Below are positions 32,983-42,532 of a DNA stretch of 64,000 nucleotides, piece after piece. The translations under genes were made by a program, and so were the position numbers. This DNA comes from Gammaproteobacteria bacterium (GTDB lineage Bacteria > Pseudomonadota > Gammaproteobacteria > HK1). The first letter of the stretch is position 1, and every line of letters starts with the position of its first letter. A model generated the notes under the pieces. It had not been told where the DNA came from. It made no database searches and saw nothing but the letters and a program-made list of their open reading frames with translations. The stretch is taken from positions 1 to 64,000 of the forward strand of contig JAJEAD010000039.1 of assembly GCA_022824305.1 (NCBI GenBank), in the 5' to 3' direction.

Positions 32983-34095
32983 ATGAACCACAAGACCGGG
33001 TTTCTCTTCCACGAGCTCTACATGTGGCACGACACCGGGAGCGCCGCGCTGTGGTATCCGGCCGGCCTCCGGGTGCAGCCCGCGCAGCACGCGGAGAGCG
33101 CGGAGAGCAAGCGGCGCCTGCGAAACCTCATGGAAGTGGCGGGAATCCTTGACGATCTCACTCCCGTCCGGCCCCGGGCGGCGACGCGGGAGGAGCTGCT
33201 CCGGGTTCACACTCCCGAGTACGTCGACACCATCGTCGTGCTCTCGGCCGAGCGCGGCGGCGACGCGGGGGAGGGCACTCCCTTCGGGCACGGCAGCTAC
33301 GAGATCGCCTGCCTTGCCGCGGGCGGCACCATCGCGATGGTGGATGCGGTGGTCTCGGGTGCGGTCGACAACGGCTATGCGCTCGTGCGCCCGCCCGGCC
33401 ACCACGCCGAGCCGGACCTCGGCCGCGGCTTCTGCATATTCTCGAACATCGGGGTCGCGATACACCACGCGCGCCATGCCCACGGCATCGCCCGGGCCGC
33501 GGTGGTGGACTGGGACGTGCACCACGGCAACGGCACCCAGCGCGTCTTCTACGAGGACCCGAACCTGCTGAGCATCTCGATCCACCAGGACAACTGGTTT
33601 CCCGCCGACTCCGGCCACCTCCACGAGCGGGGCGCGGGCGGGGGCGAAGGCGCGAACATCAACGTGCCCCTGCCTCCGGGGTCCGGTCACGACGCCTACG
33701 TCGGCGCCTTCGAGCGGGTGGTGGCCCCGGCGCTGCGCCGCTTCCGGCCGGAGCTCATCGTCGTCGCATCCGGCTTCGACGGCTCCATCTACGATCCGCT
33801 CGGGCGCATGATGGCGACCAGCACCACGTTCCGGCAGCTCGCCCGGATCATGCTGGAGCTCGCCGGCGAGCTCTGCGGCGGCCGCCTCGTGCTGAGCCAC
33901 GAGGGCGGCTACTCCGAGGCCTACGTGCCCTACTGCGGCCTCGCGGTGATGGAGGAGCTCGCGGGCCTCGAGTCATCGATCGAAGACCCCTTCGAGAAGT
34001 TCGTCAACGCCGCCGGCGGACACCGCCTCTATCCCCACCAGGACGAAGTGATCGCGAAGGCTGCCGCCCTCGCGGAGCAGGTGCCGGCGGGCTGA
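32983..34095 (+). CDS. Class II histone-deacetylase-like amidohydrolase (acetylpolyamine/acetoin type)
   Basis: This arginase/deacetylase-fold Zn enzyme has 370 residues. Motifs: RPPGHHAEPDLGRGFCIFSN (double His), VVDWDVHHGNGTQR (Asp-His zinc site), ASGFDGSIYDPLG (Asp zinc ligand) and SHEGGYSEAYVPYCGLA. Family members remove acetyl groups from polyamines or protein lysines. GGAGG five bases before ATG 32983 favours this start over the ATG at 32971. Its 3' end overlaps the convergent amidohydrolase by 92 bp, which is unusually deep and could affect expression of both. Confidence 0.88.
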   Translation: MNHKTGFLFHELYMWHDTGSAALWYPAGLRVQPAQHAESAESKRRLRNLMEVAGILDDLTPVRPRAATREELLRVHTPEYVDTIVVLSAERGGDAGEGTPFGHGSYEIACLAAGGTIAMVDAVVSGAVDNGYALVRPPGHHAEPDLGRGFCIFSNIGVAIHHARHAHGIARAAVVDWDVHHGNGTQRVFYEDPNLLSISIHQDNWFPADSGHLHERGAGGGEGANINVPLPPGSGHDAYVGAFERVVAPALRRFRPELIVVASGFDGSIYDPLGRMMATSTTFRQLARIMLELAGELCGGRLVLSHEGGYSEAYVPYCGLAVMEELAGLESSIEDPFEKFVNAAGGHRLYPHQDEVIAKAAALAEQVPAG

Positions 34096-35515
34096 GCGCC
34101 GGCCGGTGCCGGCCGCCTCCCCAGGCGACCTGCCAGCGCTCGTCGAGGAGGCCCCGGGCGCGGGCCTCGCGCCAGAGCTTCTCCACCGCGGCGGCCCCGC
34201 GGCGCACGATGTCGCGCTCGTCGCCGGTCTGGAGCGCGCCGTCGCGGACGAGGTAGCGCCCGTCGACGAGGGTGGCGGCGACGTCGGCTCGGTCCACGTT
34301 CCACACCATGGTGCGGAGCGGGTCGCTCACCGGCTGGAGGTGCGGCCGGCCCATGTCGACCACCGTGAGGTCGGCGCGCGCACCGGGCTCGATGCGCCCG
34401 AGGTCCTCGCGGCCGAGCGCCGCCGCGCCCCGGCGGGTGCCCGCCTCCACGACCTCGTGCGCGTCCGCCGCTCCTCCGTCGCCGAAATGGAGCTTCGAGG
34501 CCAGCCCCGCGGCCCGCATCTCGGTGACGAAGTCCATGTTGTAGCCGTCGGTGCCCAACACGGTCCGGATCCCCTTGCCCGCGAAGCGCGCGTAGGCGGC
34601 GCTCAGTCCCACCCGGGAGAAGGTGCGCGGGCAGCTCACCACCGTGGTGTCGGTGCGCCGCAGGATCTCGAGCTCCTCGTCGTTGCAGTAGATGCAGTGG
34701 GCGGCGATGAGGCGCGGTCCGAGCAGCCCGCAGTGCTCGAGGTACTCGGCGGGCCTCATGCCGTGCTCGGCGACCACCTTCTCCACCTCCTGCGCGCTCT
34801 GGGCGAGGTGGATGGTCATGAGGCAGCCGAGCTCGTCGGCGGTGCGGCGCACCGCGCGCAGGAGTTCCGGACCGCAGGTGTCGGCGCCGTGGGGCGCGAG
34901 CGCAACGCGGATGCGATCGTCCTCGCTGCCGTGGTAGCGCTGGTGGGCGGCGAGCGACTCGTCGAGGCCCCGGATCTCGGTGCCCGCCTCCCCGTAGGTG
35001 ATGCGCCCTTCCGAGGAGAAGCCGAGCTCGGCGGAGGAGAACACGTACAGGGCGCCGTAGAAGCGAAGCCCCAGCTCGATCGCGACATCGAAGGTCTCGC
35101 GCGCGCCGGCCCGGAACACTTCCACCAGCGTGGTGCTGCCGCCCTTGATGATCTCCACCATCCCGAGCGCCATCACCGCGCGCATCTCGCGGTCGGAGAG
35201 GATCTCGACCGCGAGCGCGCCGAGCGGCATCAGGATGCGGTAGACGAGCTCCTCGGCGGGATTGCCGGTCGAGCGGTCCTCGGTCAGCCCTCGGGTCAGC
35301 AATGCCGACGAGCAGTGGTTGTGGCAGTTGACGAAGCCGGGGAGGACAAAGGCGTCGGGGATCTCGTAGACGGGAATCCCGCGCGGGCGCTCGCCGGTGA
35401 CCTCGGCGATGAGCCCGTCCTCGACGACCACCCAGGCGTCGGTGCGCAGCTCCGGCGCCTCCCCGCCAGCGGAGGCGAGCACCCAGCGTCCGTACACCGC
35501 GTGCGAACTGGACAT
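34004..35515 (-). CDS. Amidohydrolase, ATZ/TRZ-type (second copy)
   Basis: This 503-residue amidohydrolase-superfamily protein has metal motifs LPGFVNCHNHCSS (HxH), GCLMTIHLAQSAQEV, LIAAHCIYCNDEE and VLGTDGYNMDF. AALGREDLGRIEPGARADL is the usual C-terminal part. ATG 35515 has GGGAGG about seven bases upstream. The last 40 residues are basic, Pro/Arg-rich and coded in the overlap with the deacetylase gene, so they may be an extension acquired by stop loss. The related protein at 27726-29159 is a separate member of the family, not a close copy. A role in amide or deamination catabolism is plausible. Confidence 0.82.
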   Translation of the reverse strand: MSSSHAVYGRWVLASAGGEAPELRTDAWVVVEDGLIAEVTGERPRGIPVYEIPDAFVLPGFVNCHNHCSSALLTRGLTEDRSTGNPAEELVYRILMPLGALAVEILSDREMRAVMALGMVEIIKGGSTTLVEVFRAGARETFDVAIELGLRFYGALYVFSSAELGFSSEGRITYGEAGTEIRGLDESLAAHQRYHGSEDDRIRVALAPHGADTCGPELLRAVRRTADELGCLMTIHLAQSAQEVEKVVAEHGMRPAEYLEHCGLLGPRLIAAHCIYCNDEELEILRRTDTTVVSCPRTFSRVGLSAAYARFAGKGIRTVLGTDGYNMDFVTEMRAAGLASKLHFGDGGAADAHEVVEAGTRRGAAALGREDLGRIEPGARADLTVVDMGRPHLQPVSDPLRTMVWNVDRADVAATLVDGRYLVRDGALQTGDERDIVRRGAAAVEKLWREARARGLLDERWQVAWGGGRHRPALSPPAPAPRGRQPSRSLRPGGDRGGVRRRR

Positions 35516-35732
35516 CAGCGCCTCCCGCTCCTGCGCAGAATCACTCGACGAATCGTACACGGATGCCGGTTCACAACGGCGCACACCGCGTCGTGCATCG
35601 GGTGTGCTCCGGGCACGAATGCGGAGTTCGGGCTCAATCTGAAGAGGACGTACAGGCTCGACGTCGCCCGACCGGCGGTCGATACCGCGGGAACGGAACC
35701 TCGCGTCGCTGCGCAAGTGTGCGCGGTCTGCT

Positions 35733-38146
35733 TCATGCCCGCATGCGCGTGCCGCGCGGGTCGAAGGGCGGCGCTTCGAGGAGGCGGGCGGGGCGCCGCT
35801 CGCCCAGGATCTCGATCTCGAAGGCGTTGCCGGGCTCGATGAGCGCGCGCGGCAGCAGGCCGAGCGCCATGCTGAGCCGCGAGTGGTGGGCGTATCCGCC
35901 CGAGGTCACGAAGCCCACCACCTCGTCTTCGTGCCAGATCGGCTCGTCCGCCCACGCGTCGGCGTCGGTCGCGTCGACGGCGAGGCCGCAGAGGCGCCGC
36001 GCCGGGGGCTCGTCGCGCTCGCGCACCGCGGCGTCGCGCCCGATGAAGTCGTTCTTGTCGTAGCGCACGAAGCGGTCGAGGCCGGTCTCCGCCGGGGTGT
36101 AGTCGGGCCGGTACTCGCGGCCCCAGGCCCCGAAGAGCTTCTCCAGGCGCAGCGACATCATCGCGCGCATGCCGAAGGGCTCGAGACCCAGGTCGCGCCC
36201 CGCCTCCGAGAGCGCCTGGTGCAGCGCGAGCTGGTGCTCGGCCGCGACGTAGATCTCGTAGCCGAGATCGCCGGTGTAGGTCAGCCGGCACACGGTGGCG
36301 GGCACGAGCCCCACCTCGGTCTCGATCGCGGAGAGGAAGGGCAGGGCGGCGCTCGATACGTCGGCGGCGGCGACCCGGGCGAGCAGATCCCGAGCCCGCG
36401 GCCCCGCGATCTGGAAGCCGAGGCGCGACAGCGACACGTTCTCGAGGCGCACTCCGGCCGGCGGCAGGTGGTGCAGGAACCAGCGCATGTGGAAGGCCTG
36501 GGCCGCGTAGGAAGCGGTGAGGTGGAATCGCTCCTCGCCGAGGCGCGCGATGCTGAAGTCGCCGATCAGCTTGCCCCGGGGGCTCAGCATGGGTGTGAGC
36601 ACGATGCGCCCCACCGGGGGCACGCGCCCGGCCATGATGCGCGACAGCCAGCCCGCCGCCTCGGGGCCTTCGACCCTGTACTTGCCGAAGTTGTGGATCT
36701 CGTTGATGCCGACCGCGTTGCGCACCGCGGCGCACTCCTCCGCGACCGGGGCGAAGGCGTTCGAGCGGCGGAAGGTCGGCACCTCGAAGGCGGGCTCGCC
36801 GGGCGGGGCGAAGTAGTTGACGTGCTCGAGCCCGTAACCGGCCCCGAAGACCGCGTTCCGCGCCTGCCACGCCCCGTAGGCGGGGGTGGTGACGAGGGGA
36901 CGCCCGGCCGGAAGCTCCTCGTTGGGGTAGCCGATGGCGAAGCGGCGCTGGTAGTTCTCGCGCACCTTGACCCGGGTGTAGGGGCGGGTGCACCAGTCGC
37001 CGAAGCGCGCGACGTCCATCGCGAACACGTCGCGCGAGGGCTCGCCCTCCACCATCCACTCCGCGAGCGCGAGCCCGACGCCGCCGCATGGCTGAAACCC
37101 GCCATCACCGCGCAGGCGCACCAGTAGCCGGGCCGTCCCGGCACCGGGCCGACGAGCGGGTTGCCGTCCGGGGCGAAGGTGAAGGGGCCGTTGATGATGC
37201 GCTTGATGCCGGCGTGCTCCAGGCAGGGGTAGCGCCCGAACGCGACGTCCAGCTTGTCGCCCATGCGCTCCGGCTTGTCGGGGAGCAGCTCGTGCCCGAA
37301 ATCCCAGGGGGTGGAGTGGGGCTGCCATGCCTCGCAGGCCTGCTCGTAGACGCCGAGCACCAGCCCGCGCCCCTCCTGGCGCAGGTAGCTCTCGCCCGCG
37401 GGGTCCATGACGTGGGGCAGCTCCTCGTCGCGCTCGTAGACCTCGGGGATGTCCTCGCTCACGAAGTACTGGTGCTCCATCGGCTGGCAGGGGAGCCAGA
37501 TGCCCGCCATCGCCCCGACCTCGCGCGCCCAGAGCCCGGCCGCGTTGACCACGTGCTCCGCGACCAGGGTGCCCTGTTCGGTGACCACCTCCCAGCCGCC
37601 CTCCGCCTTCGGGTGGAGCTCGAGCACCCGGTTCCTCAGGTAGATCTCGGCGCCGTTGGCGCGGGCCGCCTTCGCGTAGGCCTGGGTGGTGCCGGAGGGG
37701 TCGAGGTGGCCGTCCAGCGGGTCGTAGAGCGCGCCGAGCACGCCCTCGACGTTGGTGATGGGGGAGAGGGCGCGGATCTCGGAGGGGCCGACGATCTCGG
37801 TGTCGAGCCCCATGTAGCGGTGCTTGGCGCGTTCCGCGCGCAGGAAGTCGAGGCGCTCCTCGGTGGTGGCGATGGTGACGCCGCCCACGTGGTGCAGGCC
37901 GCAGGACTGGCCGGTCAGCGCCTCGAGCTCCCGGTAGAGGGTGATCGTGTAGCCCTGCAGCGCGGCCATGTTGGTGTCCGCATTGAGGGTGTGGAAGCCG
38001 CCCGCGGCGTGCCAGGTCGAGCCCGAGGTGAGCTCGGAGCGCTCGATGAGGACCACGTCGCTCCAGCCCGCGCGGGTGAGGTGGTAGAGCACGCTGCACC
38101 CGACCACCCCGCCGCCGATCACCGCGGCCCGGACGTGGGACTTCAC
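35733..38146 (-). pseudogene. Dimethylglycine/sarcosine-dehydrogenase-like FAD-GcvT protein, frameshifted
   Basis: The full gene would encode about 804 residues. The N-terminal part (frame starting at ATG 38146) is an FAD/DAO oxidoreductase with AAVIGGGVVGCSVLYHL and TSGSTWHAAGGF; it reads correctly to about 37090 and then turns into nonsense. The remainder, in the next frame, carries the linker and a GcvT/T-protein-like folate-binding half (NEIHNFGKYRVEGPEAAGWL, LTYTGDLGYEIYV, GREYRPDYTPAETGL). Between them one base is missing near 37085-37092, where GGTTTCAGCCA is followed by TGCGGCGGC instead of a Gly-Gly frame. The span of 2414 bases becomes an exact multiple of three with one base restored. 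It could be a real pseudogene or an assembly error. The enzyme oxidises N-methyl amines with transfer of the methyl group to tetrahydrofolate. Confidence 0.82.
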
Positions 38147-38332
38147 TCGACGCTCCTCATCGGGAATCGGCCTTCATCGGGAGTTCGATCCCGTCCGCAT
38201 GCGCAGAGTATCGAATGCATTGCATGAGACATATTCTGTAATCTATTGAATATAAATGACACAACGGTGCATTTCTCATGTGCTGTCTCAAGAGTCGCGG
38301 CGGCTGCGAAGTCCCCCCGGCGCCTCGCGTCC
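38147..38332. other. AT-rich upstream region with a dyad
   Basis: Local base composition falls sharply at about 38205-38262, marking the control region for the dehydrogenase-like gene. ATATTC (38231-38236) and GAATAT (38248-38253) form a perfect dyad with 11 bases between, and ATGCA-T-TGCAT lies at 38215-38225. These look like operator elements for a regulator that is not encoded here. No confident promoter pair was found. Confidence 0.35.
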
Positions 38333-38560
38333 TCAGCCTCCGCCGATGCGGGGCATGATGTGCACCTCGCTCTCGGGCGCGATGCGGGCGAACCAGTCGT
38401 CCTGGTGGATCTCCCCGTCGATGGCTACCGCGAGGCTGTCGTCGAGGTGGGGGGCGAGCGCGGGGAAGCGCTCTCCCAGGCGCCGCATGAGCTGGTGCAC
38501 GTTGGCGGCGTCCACCTCGAGCACCCGCTCGCCTCCCGTGAAGGCGGTGAGGCTCGACAT
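38333..38560 (-). CDS. MoaD/ThiS-like small protein
   Basis: This 75-residue ubiquitin-like protein ends in Gly-Gly-Gly after HIMPRI. The body MSSLTAFTGGERVLEVDAAN and AVAIDGEIHQDDWF matches the MoaD/ThiS beta-grasp family, which carries sulfur as a C-terminal thiocarboxylate. Directly downstream of the molybdenum hydroxylase genes, it could supply the sulfur of molybdopterin for this operon, or act as a dedicated sulfur carrier. The ATG at 38560 starts the domain; a longer frame to 38737 has no homology. Confidence 0.7.
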   Translation of the reverse strand: MSSLTAFTGGERVLEVDAANVHQLMRRLGERFPALAPHLDDSLAVAIDGEIHQDDWFARIAPESEVHIMPRIGGG

Positions 38561-38633
38561 CAGGCAGACCCGGGCCACCCTTCGCTGCCGCCCGGTCGCC
38601 GTGCCGCCGTACCGCCGCCGCGAGGGCGGCCGG

Positions 38634-40946
38634 CTACTCCGCCGCCTGCGCCTGGAGACGCTCGCGCTGCTCGTCCAGCGCCCTGAGCACCCGGGGCGGC
38701 GACATCGGCAGCTCGGTGAAGCGCAGCCCGACCGCATCCTCGACCGCGTTCGCGATCGCGGCCATGGGCGGGATGATCGGGGTCTCGCCCACGCCCCGCA
38801 CCCCGAAGGGGTGGGCGGGGTTCGGCACCTCGACGATCACGGTGTCGATCATCGGCACGTCCGAGCACACCGGCATGCGGTAGTCGAGGAAGCCCGGGTT
38901 CTCGAGCCGGCCCTGCTCGTCGTAGATGTACTCCTCGTTGAGCGCCCAGCCGATCCCCTGCACCGCGCCGCCCTGCATCTGTCCCTCCACGTAGCTCGGG
39001 TGCACCGCCTTGCCGGCGTCCTGAATGGCGGTGTAGCGCGCGATCGAGACGCGCCCGGTGTCGGGGTCGATCTCGACGTCGACGATGTGGGTGCCGAAGC
39101 TCGGGCCGGCGCCCTGGGCGTTGATCGCCACCTCGCCCACGATGGGCCCGCCCGTCTTGCCCGATACCCGGGCGACGTCCGCGAGGCTCATCGGGTCGAA
39201 CTCTCCGGCGTTGGCGCCGGCCGGAGCGACCATGCCGTCCTGCCACTCCACCGCCTCGACCGGAATGTCCCAGAGCCTGGCCGCGCGGGCGCGGACCTGG
39301 CCGATGATGTCCTCGGCCGCCTGCACCGCGGCCATGCCGCTCGAGTAGGTGACCCGGCTGCCGCCGGTCACGAAGGTGTAGCCGAGCGCGTTGGTGTCCC
39401 CGATGATCGGACGGATGCGCTCCAGCGGGATGCCGAGGGTCTCCGCCGCCATCATCGAGACCGAGGCGCGGGTGCCGCCGATGTCCGGCGTGCCGGTCAT
39501 CAGGCCCACCGTGCCGTCCTCGTTGACGTTCATCGTCGCGCAGGTCTCGCCCCCGATGTTGAACCAGAATCCGGAGGCGACCCCGCGGCCCTGGTGGGGC
39601 CCGAGCGGGGCGTGGTAGTGGGGGTGGGCCTTCGCCGCCTCGAGGGTCGCCGCCATGCCGATGGGGCCGAACTTCGGGCCGTAGCTCGACTGGCTGCCCT
39701 CCCGCGCCGCGTTGCGAAGGCGCAGCTCCAGCGGGTCCAGGCCGAGCTCGCGGGCGAGCTCGTCGAGCGTCGACTCCACCGCGAACTCCGCGATCGGGGC
39801 CCCCGGGGCGCGGTAGGCCGCGACCTTGGGGCGGTTGACGACCACGTCGTAGCCCACGGTGCGCACGTGGTCGAGCGCGTAGGGAGCGAAGGCGCTCATC
39901 GCGCCCGGCTGCACCGGTGAGCCCTGGAAGGCGCCGGCCTGGTACACGAGCTCCGCGTCGGCCGCGGTGATGCGCCCGTCGCGGGTGGCGCCGATCTTGA
40001 CCCGCACGTGGGCGCCGGAGGTCGGCCCGGTGGCCCGGAAGACCTCTTCGCGGGTCATCTGCATCTTGACCGGCTGGCAGGCCCTGGCCGAGAGCGCGAG
40101 CGAGAGCGGCTCGAGGTAGACCACCGTCTTGCCGCCGAAGCCGCCGCCGATCTCCGCCGCGGTCACCCGGATGCGCGACATCTCCCAGCCGAGCAGGCGG
40201 GCGCAGTGTCCGCGCACCGAGAAGTGGCCCTGGGTGCTCACCCAGAGCTCGGCCTGGCCGTCCTCGGACACGCTGCCGAGGCAGGCGTGGGGCTCGATGT
40301 AGCCCTGGTGCACGGGCCGCGTGTCGAACTCGCGCTCGAGCGTCAGGTCCGCGGCGGCGAAGCCCTCTTCCACGTCGCCGTGCCCGAACTGGACCCGCTT
40401 GGCGACGTTGGAAGGCGTCTCCGGCCGCGGGTCCACTCCGGCGGTGAACAGGTGGTCGTGCAGGAGAGGGGCGTCGGGGCGCATCGCCTCGACCGGATCG
40501 AGCACGTGCGGCAGGACCTCGTACTCCACCTCGATCGCGGCGAGCGCGCGCTTCGCCAGCGAGGGGCTGGTCGCGGCCACCGCGGCCACCGGGTGGCCCT
40601 CGTAGAGCACCTTCTCCCGCGCCATCACGTTGCGCGTCATGTCGTGGTAGTTGACGATGAGTTCGCCGAGCGGACTCCACTCCGAAGGCATCTCGGGGAA
40701 GTCGTCCCGGGTGACGATCGCCTTGACGCCGGGAAGCTTCTCCGCTCCCGAGACGTCGATGGAGACGATGCGCGCGTGGGCGTGCGGGCTGCGCAGCACC
40801 CGGCCGTGGAGCATGTTGGGGGCGAAGAGATCCGCGCCGAAGCGAGCCCGGCCCGTGACCTTGTCCACGCCGTCGGGGCGGGCCGCGCGGGTGCCGACCC
40901 AGCGCAGGGCCTTCGCGGCGCCGTTGCCCTTCACCGATTCGCTCAT
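38634..40946 (-). CDS. Molybdenum hydroxylase large subunit (xanthine/aldehyde dehydrogenase type)
   Basis: This large subunit has 770 residues. The N-terminal part (RPDGVDKVTGRARFGADLF) and the Mo-binding core are clear: GGGFGGKTVVYLEP, YRAPGAPIAEFAVEST, GPKFGPIGM, QGAGPSFGTHIVDV, VEGQMQGGAVQGIGWALNEE and GVRGVGETPIIPP with the Glu expected at the active site (GVRGVGE). It combines with the FeS and FAD subunits to hydroxylate a heterocycle or aldehyde. It overlaps the FeS gene by 4 bp (ATGA) and has a GGAGG ribosome site. Which substrate (purine, nicotinate, CO) is not decidable; the CO-dehydrogenase loop motif is absent. Confidence 0.9.
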   Translation of the reverse strand: MSESVKGNGAAKALRWVGTRAARPDGVDKVTGRARFGADLFAPNMLHGRVLRSPHAHARIVSIDVSGAEKLPGVKAIVTRDDFPEMPSEWSPLGELIVNYHDMTRNVMAREKVLYEGHPVAAVAATSPSLAKRALAAIEVEYEVLPHVLDPVEAMRPDAPLLHDHLFTAGVDPRPETPSNVAKRVQFGHGDVEEGFAAADLTLEREFDTRPVHQGYIEPHACLGSVSEDGQAELWVSTQGHFSVRGHCARLLGWEMSRIRVTAAEIGGGFGGKTVVYLEPLSLALSARACQPVKMQMTREEVFRATGPTSGAHVRVKIGATRDGRITAADAELVYQAGAFQGSPVQPGAMSAFAPYALDHVRTVGYDVVVNRPKVAAYRAPGAPIAEFAVESTLDELARELGLDPLELRLRNAAREGSQSSYGPKFGPIGMAATLEAAKAHPHYHAPLGPHQGRGVASGFWFNIGGETCATMNVNEDGTVGLMTGTPDIGGTRASVSMMAAETLGIPLERIRPIIGDTNALGYTFVTGGSRVTYSSGMAAVQAAEDIIGQVRARAARLWDIPVEAVEWQDGMVAPAGANAGEFDPMSLADVARVSGKTGGPIVGEVAINAQGAGPSFGTHIVDVEIDPDTGRVSIARYTAIQDAGKAVHPSYVEGQMQGGAVQGIGWALNEEYIYDEQGRLENPGFLDYRMPVCSDVPMIDTVIVEVPNPAHPFGVRGVGETPIIPPMAAIANAVEDAVGLRFTELPMSPPRVLRALDEQRERLQAQAAE

Positions 40947-41431
40947 GCTCCCGCCTCCTCGCCTCTCATCTCGGCGGCCGCGTCGAGCACCGCGCGCACG
41001 ATCTTGTCGTAGCCGGTGCAGCGGCAGAGGTTGCCGGCCAGCCAGTAGCGCACCTCGGTCTCGCTGGGGTCGGTGTCGCGCTCGAGCAGGGCCTTGGCGG
41101 CGACGATGAAGCCCGGCGTGCACACGCCGCACTGCAGGGCGTGGTGCTCGAGGAACTTGCGCTGCACCAGGTGCAGCTCCTCGCCCCGGGCGACCCCTTC
41201 GATGGTCTCCACCGTGCGCCCCGCGGCTTCCGCGCCGAGCACCAGGCAGGCGCACACGAGGCGGCCGTCGAGCATCACGCTGCACGCGCCGCAGTCGCCG
41301 GAGGCGCAGCCTTCCTTGCTGCCGGTGAGCTGGAGCTCGTCGCGCAGCACGTCGAGGAGGGTCTGTTCCGGCTCGCAGAGGAACTCGGTCGCGTCACCGT
41401 TGATGGTGGTGGTGATATGCAGCTTGGCCAT
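40943..41431 (-). CDS. Molybdenum hydroxylase small [2Fe-2S] subunit
   Basis: This 162-residue small subunit binds two [2Fe-2S] clusters. The plant-ferredoxin-like N-terminal motif SKEGCASGDCGACSVMLDG and the C-terminal helical cluster motif HALQCGVCTPGFIVAA with GNLCRCTGYDKI are complete. Both clusters relay electrons from the Mo centre to the FAD subunit. Gene order is FAD, FeS, Mo, as in CoxMSL-type operons, with 4-bp overlap to the Mo subunit and no gap to the FAD gene. Confidence 0.93.
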   Translation of the reverse strand: MAKLHITTTINGDATEFLCEPEQTLLDVLRDELQLTGSKEGCASGDCGACSVMLDGRLVCACLVLGAEAAGRTVETIEGVARGEELHLVQRKFLEHHALQCGVCTPGFIVAAKALLERDTDPSETEVRYWLAGNLCRCTGYDKIVRAVLDAAAEMRGEEAGA

Positions 41432-42301
41432 CTAGTTGCTCCTTGCCCGATCGGCGGCGATTCGCGCGGCGCGCTGGGCGAGCACGCCGGCGACCCGGGT
41501 GCGGAACGCCACCGTCCCGCGCTTGTCGTCGATCGGCCGGCAGGCCGCGGCCGCGGCGCGCGCCAGCGCTTCCATCGCCGCGTCGTCGAGGCGGGTGCCG
41601 ACGAGGGCCTCCGCCGCTTCCCTCACCCGCAGCGCGGTGGGCGCCACCGCGCCGAGCGAGACCTCCGCCTGCGTGCACGCCCCCTGCAGGTCCAGGGTCA
41701 GGCTCACCCCGACCCCCACCACCGCGATGTCCATTTCCGTGCGCGGGATGAAGCGAAGGTAGGCGTCCCCGGAGTGGGCGGGGCGGGCCGGCAGGTGGAA
41801 GGACACCACGAACTCGCCCGGGGCGAGGCTCGTGCGGCCGGGGCCGGTGCATATGTCTTCCACCGCGACCTCGCGCCGGCCCCGCGGTCCGGCGACGGTG
41901 CAGGTGGCGCGGGCCGCGATCAGCGCGGGCACGGTGTCGGCGGCGGGGGAGGCGTTGCAGAGGTTGCCGCCCATCGAGGCGCGGCCCTGGATCTGGGTGG
42001 AGCCGATGAGCTCCGCCGACTCGACCACCCCGGGCCACAGCGCCTTGAGCTCCGCGTGCTCGCCGAGCTCCGCGCCGCTCACCGCGGCGCCGACGCGGAA
42101 CCCGCCGTCCTCGGCCGCGATCTCGCGCACCTCGGGGAGGCGCTTGATGTCGACCACCAGGGAGGGCTCGACCATCCCCGAGCGCAACTGCACGAGCAGG
42201 TCGGTGCCGCCCGCGAGCACCCGGGCGCCGCCTCCGCCTTCCGCGAGCAGGGCCACCGCGGCGTCGACCGATGACGGGGCCTCGAAACGCATGTAATCCA
42301 T
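41432..42301 (-). CDS. Molybdenum hydroxylase medium (FAD) subunit
   Basis: This 289-residue FAD subunit begins MDYMRFEAPSSVDAAVALLA. The FAD-binding motifs AGGTDLLVQLRSG and TQIQGRASMGGNLCNASPAAD match the CoxM/XdhB family. It receives electrons from the FeS subunit and passes them to an acceptor. The GGAGG at about 42311-42315 supports ATG 42301. As first gene of the minus-strand operon (FAD, FeS, Mo, MoaD-like), it should have its promoter in 42302-42532, a region shared with the divergent dehydrogenase gene. Confidence 0.92.
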   Translation of the reverse strand: MDYMRFEAPSSVDAAVALLAEGGGGARVLAGGTDLLVQLRSGMVEPSLVVDIKRLPEVREIAAEDGGFRVGAAVSGAELGEHAELKALWPGVVESAELIGSTQIQGRASMGGNLCNASPAADTVPALIAARATCTVAGPRGRREVAVEDICTGPGRTSLAPGEFVVSFHLPARPAHSGDAYLRFIPRTEMDIAVVGVGVSLTLDLQGACTQAEVSLGAVAPTALRVREAAEALVGTRLDDAAMEALARAAAAACRPIDDKRGTVAFRTRVAGVLAQRAARIAADRARSN

Positions 42302-42532
42302 ATGCCGGTGCCTCCTGGAGCCTTGTCGGCGGGGCCGAAGAGGCGGGAAGCATGCCCGATTCCAACGCCGCTTCTCAAGCGCGCCGGCGGGGACGCGTCC
42401 TGCCGTCGTGAACGGGCAAACACGCGACGCTGAGGCGATTGTCGGGCTCGTGGACCCTGGGCTAGAGTGCCGCGCTTCCGGCTCCCCGGCGGCGTGGCCG
42501 GGGCTGCTGCTGCGCCTGGGAAGGGGTGCGAA

